Positions 1-11,660 of a stretch of DNA of 41,567 nt are shown here, piece by piece (positions within the stretch are counted from its first letter, which is position 1; each line of letters opens with the position of its first letter). The position numbers and the translations under genes are program-made. The notes under the pieces are model-generated. The model was not told where the DNA came from, made no database searches, and saw nothing but the letters and a program-made list of their open reading frames with translations. The stretch is taken from NCBI GenBank assembly GCA_004295005.1, contig SHNG01000194.1, positions 1 to 41,567 on the forward strand, written 5' to 3'. Source of the DNA: Gammaproteobacteria bacterium. Its GTDB lineage: Bacteria; Pseudomonadota; Gammaproteobacteria; Xanthomonadales; Rhodanobacteraceae.

Positions 1-15
1 GGCGTACATTGACAT
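1..15 (-). CDS. 5' end of an unidentified gene leaving the window
   Basis: On the minus strand an ATG at 15-13 opens a frame (M-S-M-Y-A) that runs off the left edge. It is preceded by a clear Shine-Dalgarno core AGGAG, with 9 bases between it and the ATG. A second in-frame ATG at 9-7 is possible. Only five codons are visible, so no function can be given. The stretch upstream of it (16-417) holds repeats and no other gene. Confidence 0.4.
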
Positions 16-99
16 GGTCGTCGTCTCCTGTCGTTGGAATGGGCCGAGCCAGAATAGGGTTTCACCCCGTGGACGGCACCGCCAACGTGGGAGGCGGCG

Positions 100-175
100 A
101 CATGAGTCTTCAGGCTTCAGCCCGACAAGTTGCCGCAGAAGAGCCAAAGGCGTCGGGTTGAAACCCGACCTGCCA
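100..175. repeat. Dispersed inverted-repeat module (GTCGGGTTGAAACCCGACC type)
   Basis: The stretch holds a CTTCAGCCCGAC arm and, about 30 bases on, the self-complementary GTCGGGTTGAAACCCGAC. Such arms can fold as a hairpin. It looks like a degenerate copy of a dispersed extragenic palindrome and carries no believable reading frame. It is a different family from the GTAG-headed repeats that follow it. Confidence 0.5.
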
Positions 176-197
176 AGTGTTCACGCGCCCGCTCCAA

Positions 198-417
198 GCG
201 GAGCAAGCTCCGCCCTGCGGGAACCACGATGCTCTTGTAGAGCCGAGCTTGCTCGGCTATCGACGCATGGCGAACATCAAGCGGAGCAAGCTCCGCTCTA
301 CGGGAACCACGATGCTCTTGTAGAGCCGAGCTTGCTCGGCTATCAACACATCGCGAACAGCAAGCGGAGCAAGCTCCGCTCTACCCGAAGCGTGAGGCAA
401 GCAGAGCAAACGCCACG

Positions 418-420
<3 letters not shown>
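198..420 (-). repeat. REP-type palindrome cluster 1 in an 82-83 bp tandem array
   Basis: Two kinds of imperfect palindrome alternate: AGCGGAGC-AA-GCTCCGCT and AGCCGAGC-TT-GCTCGGCT, each with the tetranucleotide GTAG (or CTAC) on one side. The block starting at 198 is repeated at 280 and, truncated, at 363, so a pair of palindromes plus its spacer was duplicated in tandem. A last degenerate unit (about 390-420, read on the minus strand as GTAG-CGTGGCG...) contains the TAG stop codon of the histidine kinase to its right. GTAG followed by a palindrome is the classical layout of bacterial REP sequences. Confidence 0.8.
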
Positions 421-4014
<3,594 letters not shown>

Positions 4015-4122
4015 GTCGCTCCCCTGCGTGCGCGTTCGGCATGGTGCCATGTCTGCGCATCCCTCTTCAAAGCTTTCTCGATTCAGTTTTGAGTGCCTCA
4101 ATGGAAATGCATCCTTGTCAGA

Positions 4123-4450
4123 CTACCCGAAGGTCCTCACCCGCCTACGGCGTGCGCCCCACTTTCTCTTGCGTGGCCACTGCGCCGCAGGAGCGGCGCG
4201 AACAGCGGAGCTGGCCCGAAGGGCGGAGGGCAGGACGCCCGGAGTCAGAGAAAGTGGGCAAAGAGAAGGCCACCCGGGGTTCGCGCATCGCTCGCGTGGC
4301 GAGCGATGTGCCCTTCGCACCTTGCCGTCCACGGGCCGGCGCCAACTCGGACATCCCTGTCCTCGGACAAGGGCGCCTTGCTCCCGCATCCGGCTGCGTT
4401 GCTCGGCTCGAACCACGGGGGTTAGCGCGCCGATGTATCCTGGAGGATTG
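4123..4450 (-). repeat. Long dispersed repeat, copy A
   Basis: Read on the minus strand, this stretch resembles 6465-6660 read on the plus strand: both contain CCGAGCAACGCAGCC, GGGAGCAAGGC, GCCGGCCCGTGG and GAGCGATGCGCGAACCCCGG in the same order. It also holds a hairpin-forming pair, ACTTTCTCTT (about 4160) and AGAGAAAGT (about 4250). It can be translated in several frames but shows no start signal or domain. It looks like a dispersed extragenic repeat of the kind common in Xanthomonadales genomes. It fills most of the gap between 4015 and 4587. Confidence 0.7.
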
Positions 4451-4587
4451 AGAATGCCGCTCCGCGGTAGCGCATGATGAAGGCGCGACTTCCGCGCCTT
4501 CTCAGCCTGCTTTCGGGTCTGGAGTTTGCAGTTCGCCTGAGCTTCAAGAGAGCCCCAAAGCCTTCCCGCTTGCCTACAATCGCCGGC

Positions 4588-6123
4588 ATGACCCACTCGC
4601 GCCTGCCCTTGCGCCTGATCCTGTTTGGCCTGCTCGCCTTGGCAGCCGTGGTGCTGCTGTGGTTTGCCATCAGCCTGCTCAACGGACTGCTTGAATTCTA
4701 CGAACGCGTGCAGGCGATGCCCTTGTTGCTTCGCGTACCGCTCATCGTGCTGGCGGCTGCAATCTTCGGTGCGCTGCTGTGGTTTGGCTGGAAATTGCTG
4801 CGTCCTGCACGCGCACGCAGGGCACGCGCCACCGCGCGCAACATTCCGGATCGCGCCACAGTCGAGGCGCGCGTCGCCGACCTGCGCGAACAGTCCGCCG
4901 ATGTCGCCAACCTTGAACAGGAACTGCTGGAACTGGATCGCAGGAGACTCAGTGGCGAGTGCCATGTCGCCCTGTTTGGCGAGATCAGCACCGGCAAATC
5001 CAGCCTGCTGCGGCAACTGGCCAGTGAGAATGCAGGCGCCATCGAAGCTGATGTCATCGGCGGCACCACCCGTCAGGTCAGTCATTACCTTGGCCATCTG
5101 CCGGATGGCCGCGAGTTGGTGATTGCCGACATGCCCGGCAGCGGCGAAGTCTCCGGACAACTGCGCGAACAACTGGCCCGCGACGAGGCGCTGCGTGCAC
5201 ATGCCGTGGTCTACCTGGCCGCATCCGATCTCGGGCGCGCGCAGGACGCCGAACTGCGCTGGCTGGCCGGTTTCGGCAAACCGCTGATCCTCGCCCTCAA
5301 CAAGGTCGACCAATTCCAGCCTGCGGAGCGCGACGCGCTGCTCGATACCCTGAAGCAGCGCTACAGCGATGTGTGTCGCGCCGTCGTCAGTCTCAGCGCG
5401 GGTGGCCGTGAAGTCTTTGAACGCAGGATTGCCGACGGCCGCCTCGAGCGCGTGGAACGCGAGCGCAAGCCCGAGATCGATGGCTTGCTCAATGCATTGC
5501 AGGAACTGACACGCGGCGGCAACGCGGCGCTGGAAGCAGGCCGCGAGGCCGCCGTGCTTTCCAGCATCGAGCTGCGCAGCCAGCAAGTCGCCCGCGAGAT
5601 GGCCATGCGAGATTCCGAGGCCTGCGTGACGCGCTACACGCGACGCGCAGTGGTCGGTGCGATGGCGGCCGTTGCACCGGGCACCGACATCATCATCCAG
5701 GGCGCGTTGGGAACCGCCATGGTGCGCGAGCTGGCCCGCATCCACGCAGTGCCGGCGCGCGACATCGACATCGAGCAGTTGCTGACGCGCATCGGCCTGA
5801 CCATCCGCAGCACCACGGCCATCGTGCTCGCCATCGCCGGCAATGCCATGAAAGCCTTCCCGGGACTCGGCACCCTCGGCGGTGGCGTCGTGCACGCCTT
5901 TGCCTATGGCCTCGCCTTCGACTCCCTCGGCCGTGCGCTCAACCTGACCCTGGCCGAACACGCACGCCTGGACCAGCTTGAAACCGAACGCCACCTGCGC
6001 GATTTGCTCAGCGAACCGGGCCGGGAACGCATCGAACGCGTGGCCAGCGTGGTGCTGGATGCGCTGCGCAAGCGCGAACCGCGGGATTTTCCTTCTCCCG
6101 TTTCGGGAGAAGGTGACAAGTAG
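4588..6123 (+). CDS. Membrane-anchored GTPase with DUF697-like C-terminal region
   Basis: A 511-residue GTP-binding protein. Two hydrophobic segments (about 6-32 and 45-66) anchor the N terminus. The G domain has a P-loop GEISTGKSS near residue 131, a G2 threonine (GGTTRQV), G3 DMPG near 181 and G4 NKVD near 238. The C-terminal third (about 350-460) is hydrophobic and Gly/Ala-rich and resembles the DUF697 region of the YcjF-type and HSR1-related GTPases. The chosen ATG at 4588 sits just before the first membrane helix; an ATG at 4474 would add a basic leader that overlaps intergenic sequence. It is a paralogue of the GTPase at 8709-10079. Its last ten or so residues (PSPVSGEGDK) are encoded by the first unit of a 45-bp repeat. 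No GTPase of this type has a role that can be read from the sequence; association with membrane or envelope is an inference. Confidence 0.85.
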   Translation: MTHSRLPLRLILFGLLALAAVVLLWFAISLLNGLLEFYERVQAMPLLLRVPLIVLAAAIFGALLWFGWKLLRPARARRARATARNIPDRATVEARVADLREQSADVANLEQELLELDRRRLSGECHVALFGEISTGKSSLLRQLASENAGAIEADVIGGTTRQVSHYLGHLPDGRELVIADMPGSGEVSGQLREQLARDEALRAHAVVYLAASDLGRAQDAELRWLAGFGKPLILALNKVDQFQPAERDALLDTLKQRYSDVCRAVVSLSAGGREVFERRIADGRLERVERERKPEIDGLLNALQELTRGGNAALEAGREAAVLSSIELRSQQVAREMAMRDSEACVTRYTRRAVVGAMAAVAPGTDIIIQGALGTAMVRELARIHAVPARDIDIEQLLTRIGLTIRSTTAIVLAIAGNAMKAFPGLGTLGGGVVHAFAYGLAFDSLGRALNLTLAEHARLDQLETERHLRDLLSEPGRERIERVASVVLDALRKREPRDFPSPVSGEGDK

Positions 6124-6271
6124 TGCCGGGGTTTTTCCTTCGCCCACCGGGAGAAGGTGGCACGAAGAACCGAATTCTTTTCCTTCGCCCGCCGGGAGAA
6201 GGTGGCACGAAGCGCTGAATTTCTTTCCTTCGCCCGCCGGGAGAAGGTGGCACGCAGTGCCGGATGAGGGT
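6091..6271 (+). repeat. Four-unit tandem repeat of about 45 bp
   Basis: Units begin at 6091, 6137, 6182 and 6227 with CCTTC[TG]CCC and continue through CCGGGAGAAGGTGGCACG. Each holds a small hairpin (CCTTCTCCCG...CGGGAGAAGG). The first unit lies inside the 3' end of the GTPase gene and the stop codon follows directly. The last unit runs into a CCGGATGAGGGTG tail. A related sequence in the opposite orientation lies at 6708-6748. Confidence 0.85.
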
Positions 6272-6327
6272 GCTATTGGTGTTGCTCCATTGCAAAATCC
6301 TTTCGATCAGCCTTCGGCCAACCCGAG

Positions 6328-6660
6328 CTACTTTCTCTTGAGTGATCCAGAGAAAGTAACCAAAGAGAAGTCCACCATCGCAAGTTCAAGCATCAAGCTA
6401 TCGACATGCTCGTGCGCGGAACGTGATCTTCATGCCGCCTCGACTTCTGCCCGCGCAAACTCCCGTGGTGCGCGCCGAGCAACGCAGCCCGAAACGGGAG
6501 CAAGGCACGCATGTTCGAGGCCAGGGATGGCCGAGTTCGTGCCGGCCCGTGGCGGGCGAGTCGCGCAGGGCACAGCGCTCGCCTTGCGAGCGATGCGCGA
6601 ACCCCGGGTGGGCTTTCTTTCGGCTACCTTTCTTTGCCCATTCAAAGAAAGGTAGCTCGG
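6328..6660 (+). repeat. Dispersed repeat modules including copy B of the long repeat
   Basis: A hairpin module (ACTTTCTCTTGAGTGATCC then AGAGAAAGTAACCAAAGAGAAG) at about 6330-6371 is followed by a stretch (about 6465-6640) that matches copy A at 4123-4450 in inverted orientation. The block ends in CTACCTTTCTTTG...CAAAGAAAGGTAG, a perfect stem around 6629-6656. No gene is supported here. Confidence 0.7.
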
Positions 6661-6800
6661 AGCGGCCTCAGGCCGATCTGAAACCTCCGCAGCAATCCGA
6701 AGCAAATGCCCCTCATCCGCCTTCGGCACCTTCTCCCGAAATGGGAGAAGGAAAAGCCCGGCGCCCGGAGCGGCCGCAGGCCTATCGGAAAGCTTTTGTC
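6661..6800. repeat. Further dispersed repeat remnants upstream of the yceI operon
   Basis: This stretch contains the inverted relative of the 45-bp unit (CCTCATCCGCCTTCGGCACC followed by TTCTCCCGAAATGGGAGAAGG, about 6712-6748). Two copies of GGAGCGGCCxCAGGCC (about 6659 and 6769) flank it. Together with the preceding blocks it leaves about 850 bp (6124-6975) with no gene. I see no convincing promoter for the downstream operon here. Confidence 0.5.
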
Positions 6801-6975
6801 TCTCCTGAGACCCTATGCCGCCCAAGGGCGGTGTGTCAGCACCCACACCCCGGCGACGGAAGAAGCCACAGGCAACTCGGGGCCGGGTTCCTCCTCCGAA
6901 ACTGGAGAAGCAGGACGCCTCCATGCACGCATCAGAAAACTGGCCAAGTGCGCGGCTTTTTGCCAAGCTGGCCTC

Positions 6976-7611
6976 ATGCGCTTGCCTACGCTTCTGCTTC
7001 TGCTTGCCTCCACGCTTGTGGCGATGGCCGTGTTGCCGACATACGCACGCGCGGCGGATCTGCAAACCTACGAACTGGATCCCGTGCACAGCCAGATCGT
7101 GTTTTTTGCCGATCATCTCGGCTTCTCGCATGGCATCGGTCGGCTCAGGGTCAAGCAGGGTTGGTTCCAGTTCGACCCCAAGGACTGGAGCAGCGCACGC
7201 GCCGACATCGTCATCGATACCGCATCAGTGGACATGGGTGATGCCCAATGGAACGAAAAAGTCCGTGCGGCCGGTTTCCTCGCCAGTGAGAAATGGCCAA
7301 CTGCACGCTTCATCGGTGACCGCCTTGAGCCGACTGCGAAAGACGAGGGCATCCTGCACGGATCACTCTGGCTGCGCGGCATTCGCCAACCGGTTCAACT
7401 GAACGTGAGGTTCAACCGCATCGGCAACGATCCGTACGCGTTCAGGAGCAAAGCCGGTTTCACCGCCACTGCGCACTTGAACCGTTTCGATTTCGGCATG
7501 GACAGCTTCCGCGAGGTGGTGGCCGGACCGGTTGAAATCCGCATCGAGATTGAAGGCATTCGCAGCAAGACCAAGAAGGAGCCTGGCGGGAATGGCAATC
7601 AAGAGCACTGA
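6976..7611 (+). CDS. YceI family periplasmic protein (first copy)
   Basis: A 211-residue secreted protein of the YceI lipocalin-like family, which binds polyisoprenoids such as ubiquinone-like lipids in the periplasm. A signal peptide (MRLPTLLLLLASTLVAM..., cleavage likely after ARA) is followed by YELDPVHSQIVFFADHLGFS, a central region (IDTASVDMGD; AGFLASEKWPTARF) and the C-terminal strand set ending in FNRFDFGM-like residues. The start at 6976 is chosen for the signal peptide; in-frame codons upstream lie in repeat sequence. Its last codons overlap the start of the cytochrome b561 gene, so the two are translationally linked. A second YceI gene lies just beyond the cytochrome gene, a layout also known in other proteobacteria. 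Confidence 0.9.
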   Translation: MRLPTLLLLLASTLVAMAVLPTYARAADLQTYELDPVHSQIVFFADHLGFSHGIGRLRVKQGWFQFDPKDWSSARADIVIDTASVDMGDAQWNEKVRAAGFLASEKWPTARFIGDRLEPTAKDEGILHGSLWLRGIRQPVQLNVRFNRIGNDPYAFRSKAGFTATAHLNRFDFGMDSFREVVAGPVEIRIEIEGIRSKTKKEPGGNGNQEH

Positions 7612-8167
7612 GACCCAGTGGGGCGGCATGGCCAAGTTGCTGCATTGGCTGATGGCGCTGGCCATCATCGGCAATGGCATCTTTGGCCTCATCATGACCG
7701 AGATGCCGCGTGGCATGGGCAAGCTCAATGCGTTTGCCCTGCACAAGTCGATCGGCTTGACCGTGCTGGCCCTGCTGTTGCTGCGCATTTCCTGGCGCTG
7801 GATCGACCGCAAGCCGCGCGATGAGCCCATGCCTCGCTGGCAAGCCATTGCCGCCCATCTCACCCACGGCGTGCTCTACCTGTTCATGCTGGCCTTGCCC
7901 TTGAGCGGCTGGATCATGAACTCGTTGCACGGATTCCCCTTGCAGTTCTTCAAACTGTTCAACCTGCCGGCGCTGGCCGAAAAGAACGAGGAGCTCAGCG
8001 AACTGGCCGAATCCGTGCACGAATACCTGTTCTGGGTCCTGATTCTGGTGCTGGTGGTGCATGTGGGCGGCGCGCTGGTTCATCATCTGTTCGAGCGCGA
8101 CAACACCTTGTTGCGTATGCTGCCCTTTGCGCGCCTGCGCCAACGCAAATCCGGAGACTCGCGATGA
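7592..8167 (+). CDS. Cytochrome b561 family protein
   Basis: A 191-residue di-heme membrane protein with four transmembrane helices. The likely haem ligands are visible: His in KLLHWLMA (helix 1), LHKSIG (helix 2), HLTHGVLYLFML (helix 3) and the VHEYLFW/VHVGGALVHH region (helix 4). Family members pass electrons between the quinone pool and periplasmic partners. The ATG at 7592 is chosen because AAGGAG lies 11 bases upstream and the protein then begins, as in relatives, shortly before helix 1. It overlaps the end of the first yceI by 20 bases and the next yceI by ATGA. Being between two quinone-like-lipid-binding YceI genes suggests a shared redox or isoprenoid function. Confidence 0.92.
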   Translation: MAIKSTETQWGGMAKLLHWLMALAIIGNGIFGLIMTEMPRGMGKLNAFALHKSIGLTVLALLLLRISWRWIDRKPRDEPMPRWQAIAAHLTHGVLYLFMLALPLSGWIMNSLHGFPLQFFKLFNLPALAEKNEELSELAESVHEYLFWVLILVLVVHVGGALVHHLFERDNTLLRMLPFARLRQRKSGDSR

Positions 8168-8712
8168 AGACCGTAGCCTGCCTGCTGAGCTTGCTGTTCC
8201 TGCCCGCGCCCTTGCTGGCGGCCGACTACACGATGGGAAAAGGCAGCACACTCGGATTCACCGGCACTTTCCAGGGTGAGTCGTTCAAGGGTCGATTCGG
8301 CGACTTCCAGGCAAAGATCAGCTATGACCCGGCCGACCTCTCCAGTGCAAGGTTCGATGTCACCGTGCACCTGGCCAGTGCCAACACCGGCGACACCGAC
8401 CGCGACGAATCCCTGCCTGGCAGCGATTTCTTCAACATCACCAAATTTCCGACCGCGCATTTCGTCACGCGCAGCTTCCGCCAGGATGGCGCCAAGGTGA
8501 TTGCCGAAGGCACGCTCGACCTCAAGGGCGTGAGCAAACCGGTCAATCTGGATGTGACCTTCACGCCGCGCGAAGGCGGCGCCACGCTGAATGTTTCCGC
8601 GCGCCTCAATCGCCTGGATTTCGGCATCGGCAGCGGTGATTTCGCCGACACCTCGACGATTGGTGCAGAAGTCACCGTCAACGCGCATCTTGAACTCGAA
8701 AACAAGAAGTGA
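8164..8712 (+). CDS. YceI family periplasmic protein (second copy)
   Basis: A 182-residue secreted YceI protein. The signal peptide (MKTVACLLSLLFLPAPLLA) is followed by the family pattern: YTMGKGSTLGFTGTFQGES, the HLASANTGDTDRDESL turn, SDFFNITKFPTAHF and the C-terminal NRLDFGIG. It starts within the ATGA that ends the cytochrome gene, and its own stop overlaps the GTG start of the next gene. It differs clearly from the first copy, so the pair is not a recent duplication. Confidence 0.92.
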   Translation: MKTVACLLSLLFLPAPLLAADYTMGKGSTLGFTGTFQGESFKGRFGDFQAKISYDPADLSSARFDVTVHLASANTGDTDRDESLPGSDFFNITKFPTAHFVTRSFRQDGAKVIAEGTLDLKGVSKPVNLDVTFTPREGGATLNVSARLNRLDFGIGSGDFADTSTIGAEVTVNAHLELENKK

Positions 8713-10079
8713 GCGAGGCCAGATCGTGGTGGCAACGCCTGCGTCAACGATTCACGCAGGCGCGCACCGACCAGCCTGAAAACACCGATCCTTCTGCCGA
8801 CCGCCAATCGCAGGCCGAACAAAGCCTGCGCGCCCTGCTGGATGACCCGCAGATTCCCCAAGCCGTGCGCAGCAGCCTGGCCGACGACTTCAGTCGGCTG
8901 GAGTCCCTGCTCGGCAAGCTTGAACGCGATGAGCTTCACCTGGCCGTGTTCGGCCGGGTCAGCGTCGGCAAGTCGGCGCTGGCCAATGCCCTGCTCGGTG
9001 AGCCCGCCTTCGCGGTCAGCGTGCTGCACGGCACGACGCGCGAAGCCACGCCGCGCCACTGGCGCGAGGTGGCCGGCAATGGCGTGCATCTGATCGACAC
9101 GCCGGGCATCGATGAACTGGATGGTGAAGCACGCGAGCAACTGGCCATGGAAGTCGCTTCCATCAGCGACCTCGTGGTTTTCGTCGTCGATGCCGACATG
9201 ACCACGCGCGAGCATGATGCGCTGGTGGAGCTTGCGCGCACCAACCGCCCGCTGCTGCTGGCCCTGAACAAGGCCGACCGCTACAGCGAAAGCGAGAAGG
9301 ACCGCCTGCTCGAACGCCTGCGCGAACATGCGCAAGGCCTGGTGCAGCCAGAGAACGTGGTCGCGGTGAGCGCGCTGCCACCCGCGTTGCGAAGATTGTC
9401 GCAAGGCACCGATGGCCGCGAGCGTGAGGAATTGCTGGCGCAGCCCAGCGATATCTCCGCCTTGCAGGCACGCCTGCTGGATATCCTTGCTCGCGAGGGA
9501 CGCACCTTGTCGGCGTTGAACGCCAGCCTGTTTGCCGGACGCCTGAGCGATGCCGTGGGCAAGCGCATCGTTGTTGCCCAACGTGAGCTGGCGAGCAAGG
9601 TCATTCGCCAATACTGCATCGCCAAGAGCATTGCCGTAGCGCTGAATCCGATCCCGGTGGCCGACCTGCTCGCGGCCGGTGCGCTGGATGCGGCGCTGGT
9701 CATGCACCTGGCCCGCGTGTACGGGCTGCCGATCACGCAACGCGAGGCCGGTGGCCTGATTGCAACCATCTGCGCACAACTGGTAGCCCTCATGGGCGCC
9801 ATCTGGGGCGTGCATCTGGTCGCCTCCGCACTCAAGGGCCTCAGCGCCGGCATGTCCACGGTACTGACCGCCACCGCGCAAGGCGCACTGGCCTGGTATG
9901 CCACCGAGATCGTAGGCCGCGCGGCAGACCGTTACCTCGCCGCGGGCAAATCCTGGGGCGAACTCGGTGCCAAGCGCGTGGTCAGCGACATCGTCGAATC
10001 ACTGGACCGTGACTCCATCCTGCGCGAGGCACGCAGCGAGATTCTGAAACGCCTGCGGACATCGGAATCGGGCGCCTGA
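8709..10079 (+). CDS. GTPase with DUF697-like C-terminal region (second copy)
   Basis: A 456-residue GTP-binding protein. The G domain shows GRVSVGKSAL near residue 82, the G2 threonine in GTTREAT, DTPGID near 130, NKAD near 187 and a VSAL G5. Residues about 295-430 form an Ala/Gly-rich hydrophobic region like DUF697. The start is GTG in a GTGA overlap with the stop of the second yceI gene, so it belongs to the yceI-b561-yceI operon. It lacks the N-terminal membrane helices of its paralogue at 4588-6123 but shares the order of domains. It converges on the sulfotransferase gene with a 5-base gap. The function of this GTPase type is not established; the operon suggests envelope or respiratory work. 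Confidence 0.88.
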   Translation: MSEARSWWQRLRQRFTQARTDQPENTDPSADRQSQAEQSLRALLDDPQIPQAVRSSLADDFSRLESLLGKLERDELHLAVFGRVSVGKSALANALLGEPAFAVSVLHGTTREATPRHWREVAGNGVHLIDTPGIDELDGEAREQLAMEVASISDLVVFVVDADMTTREHDALVELARTNRPLLLALNKADRYSESEKDRLLERLREHAQGLVQPENVVAVSALPPALRRLSQGTDGREREELLAQPSDISALQARLLDILAREGRTLSALNASLFAGRLSDAVGKRIVVAQRELASKVIRQYCIAKSIAVALNPIPVADLLAAGALDAALVMHLARVYGLPITQREAGGLIATICAQLVALMGAIWGVHLVASALKGLSAGMSTVLTATAQGALAWYATEIVGRAADRYLAAGKSWGELGAKRVVSDIVESLDRDSILREARSEILKRLRTSESGA

Positions 10080-10084
10080 CCCGA

Positions 10085-11218
10085 TCAGCTTGCACCCTTG
10101 GCAGGGCGACTTGCCCATTCCTGGACGGACGTCCAAACCTTCGACGTCCACGGTGCCGTTGCATCGTCGGATGGCGCGCCTGAATCGGGAGCGCTGGTCG
10201 GTCTCTGGCGAATCTGTTCCTCACCCTGCTCCTGCAATCGCCGTGTGTCACTTTCGTCCAGTTGCAGATGCGCAGCCAGTCGCGCGAGTTCGGTGCGTGG
10301 ATTGCGGCACAGGCGTTCATGCTCAATCCACAGGCAGGCGTCCGTCAATGCGGGATCCTGGCCCAGGCGCTGCAGGGCGTAGCCATATTGCACGGCCCAC
10401 TGACGCGCATACGCCTCGAAGCGATCACCACGTGAAAAGGCCGTGGCAATGGCTTGAGTCTCTCGATCATCGCCCATGTTGAACACGCGCTTCTGCGCAC
10501 CGAACTCGAAATGACCGATACGCGCCATGTGCGCGCCAACGGCGGCGTCTTCGGAATCCAGGCGACAGAACAGATCATCCTGACGGATGAGTGAATTCAC
10601 CTGCGCCACGGGGTTGCGAACGGGAATGACAAAGCGGGCCTGCGGATAGATCCGGTGCAGGAATCCCAGGCGCGCAAGCTGATAGTTGGCTTTGGCGAGA
10701 TAGCGGCGGGCACCGCGGATTGCCAGCAACTTGCGCTGGTGCGAGTCGAAAAACTCCGCAAACACCTCATTCCGGGTGTCGCTATCGAGCACCTGGTTCA
10801 CGCCAGGGTCGTGGCGCCCTTCGAAAAAATGCATCCAGAACACTTCCTCGAAAGCTTCCGGGCTGTCGCGTGTGACCGTGATGGAATCCCGGTGTGCGCG
10901 CTGTGCAGCCTCGGCACGCGGCAAGGGCAGTCGCGAATGCAGATGATTCCACCAATACGGCGTCCACAACCATGGATAGTCACTGTATCGATGCGCGGTA
11001 AAGCCGGGCAGATTGTTCAGCATGTGCAACAGGATGGTGCTGCCTGAACGGGCCATGCCGCAGATCCAGACCGGCGAGCTGGATTGCACACCGCGAATTT
11101 GCTCGCTGACGGCAGCCGACTCCCAGCGCGCCAGGCGCGGGCCCAGCCCGCGAAAACGGGCCAGCAGGGGAGCGATCCTGCGCTGGGCGAAGGGGACATG
11201 CCGCACTCGTTTCGCCAT
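10085..11218 (-). CDS. Sulfotransferase family protein
   Basis: A 377-residue cytosolic enzyme of the PAPS-dependent sulfotransferase family. The 5'-phosphosulfate-binding loop is visible as CGMARSGSTILLHMLN (about 53-68), and the 3'-phosphate-binding region as RFVIPVRNPVAQVNSLI (about 198-214). No signal peptide is seen. The acceptor cannot be told; bacterial members sulfate glycans, lipids or small molecules. The gene is divergent from the small-membrane-protein/AlkP operon (217-base gap) and lies near a sulfatase-like lipoprotein, so a common envelope substrate is possible but unproven. Confidence 0.85.
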   Translation of the reverse strand: MAKRVRHVPFAQRRIAPLLARFRGLGPRLARWESAAVSEQIRGVQSSSPVWICGMARSGSTILLHMLNNLPGFTAHRYSDYPWLWTPYWWNHLHSRLPLPRAEAAQRAHRDSITVTRDSPEAFEEVFWMHFFEGRHDPGVNQVLDSDTRNEVFAEFFDSHQRKLLAIRGARRYLAKANYQLARLGFLHRIYPQARFVIPVRNPVAQVNSLIRQDDLFCRLDSEDAAVGAHMARIGHFEFGAQKRVFNMGDDRETQAIATAFSRGDRFEAYARQWAVQYGYALQRLGQDPALTDACLWIEHERLCRNPRTELARLAAHLQLDESDTRRLQEQGEEQIRQRPTSAPDSGAPSDDATAPWTSKVWTSVQEWASRPAKGAS

Positions 11219-11324
11219 ACCCGATCCCGCTGCGCTCGGCTAAACTCGCAGGCTAGCAGCCTCTCGAAATTATGGGAAATCGGCTGCGAATCCGCCTGAG
11301 CGGTCCATATTTCCGCCGCTTCTT

Positions 11325-11347
11325 GACCGATAGAACCACTATCGGTC
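11325..11347. promoter_or_regulatory. Perfect inverted repeat in the divergent promoter region
   Basis: GACCGATAG and CTATCGGTC form 9-base arms around AACCA, between the divergent sulfotransferase and the AlkP operon. There is no T-run, and the site lies about 90 bases before the plus-strand start codon, so an operator for a dimeric regulator fits better than a terminator. No regulator gene is next to it. Confidence 0.45.
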
Positions 11348-11435
11348 GGCAAATCGTCGAAAATCTGCCCTCGCCCAGTCGAATTCTCGCCAACGATTCC
11401 ATAAGTCCGACAGGCTGCAAACCGGAGACTTTCGC

Positions 11436-11660
11436 ATGCGTCTACTGCTCGCCCTGATCCTGCTGGCTGCCAGCCCGCTGGCCTTCGCCTACATCGGCCC
11501 TGGTGCCGGCGTGAGTTTTCTCGGCTCGATCTGGGCCGTGCTGGTCGGCATCGTGCTGGCCGTGGCGGCGGTACTGATCTGGCCGATCCGCTACCTGATC
11601 CGGCGCATGCGCGCGCGCTTGCCCGCGGAAAAGTCCGACGATTCGAAATCCAACCCGTGA
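11436..11660 (+). CDS. Small inner-membrane protein, first gene of the AlkP operon
   Basis: A 74-residue protein: an N-terminal signal-like helix (MRLLLALILLAASPLAFA), the conserved-looking AYIGPGAGVSFLG, a second helix (about 30-50) and a basic tail (RRMRARLPAEK). A good ribosome-binding site (GGAG, 8-base spacing) precedes the ATG. Its stop overlaps the GTG start of the following phosphohydrolase. I do not recognise a named family. Short proteins with a YIGPGAG motif are found next to phosphodiesterase genes, which suggests a partner or anchor role. Confidence 0.75.
   Translation: MRLLLALILLAASPLAFAYIGPGAGVSFLGSIWAVLVGIVLAVAAVLIWPIRYLIRRMRARLPAEKSDDSKSNP

Noticed and set aside
4140-4450. 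Short protein-coding genes in the long dispersed repeats
   Set aside because: Several frames are open in both copies, but none has a ribosome site or domain, and the two copies diverge as non-coding repeats do.
4123-6147. Minus-strand open frame of 674 codons across the GTPase gene
   Set aside because: It is the complement of a gene with all G motifs on the plus strand and also crosses two dispersed repeats; its product has no recognisable domain.
6706-6975. Longer first YceI protein starting at 6706
   Set aside because: The extra 90 residues are translated from dispersed-repeat sequence and would bury the signal peptide inside the chain.
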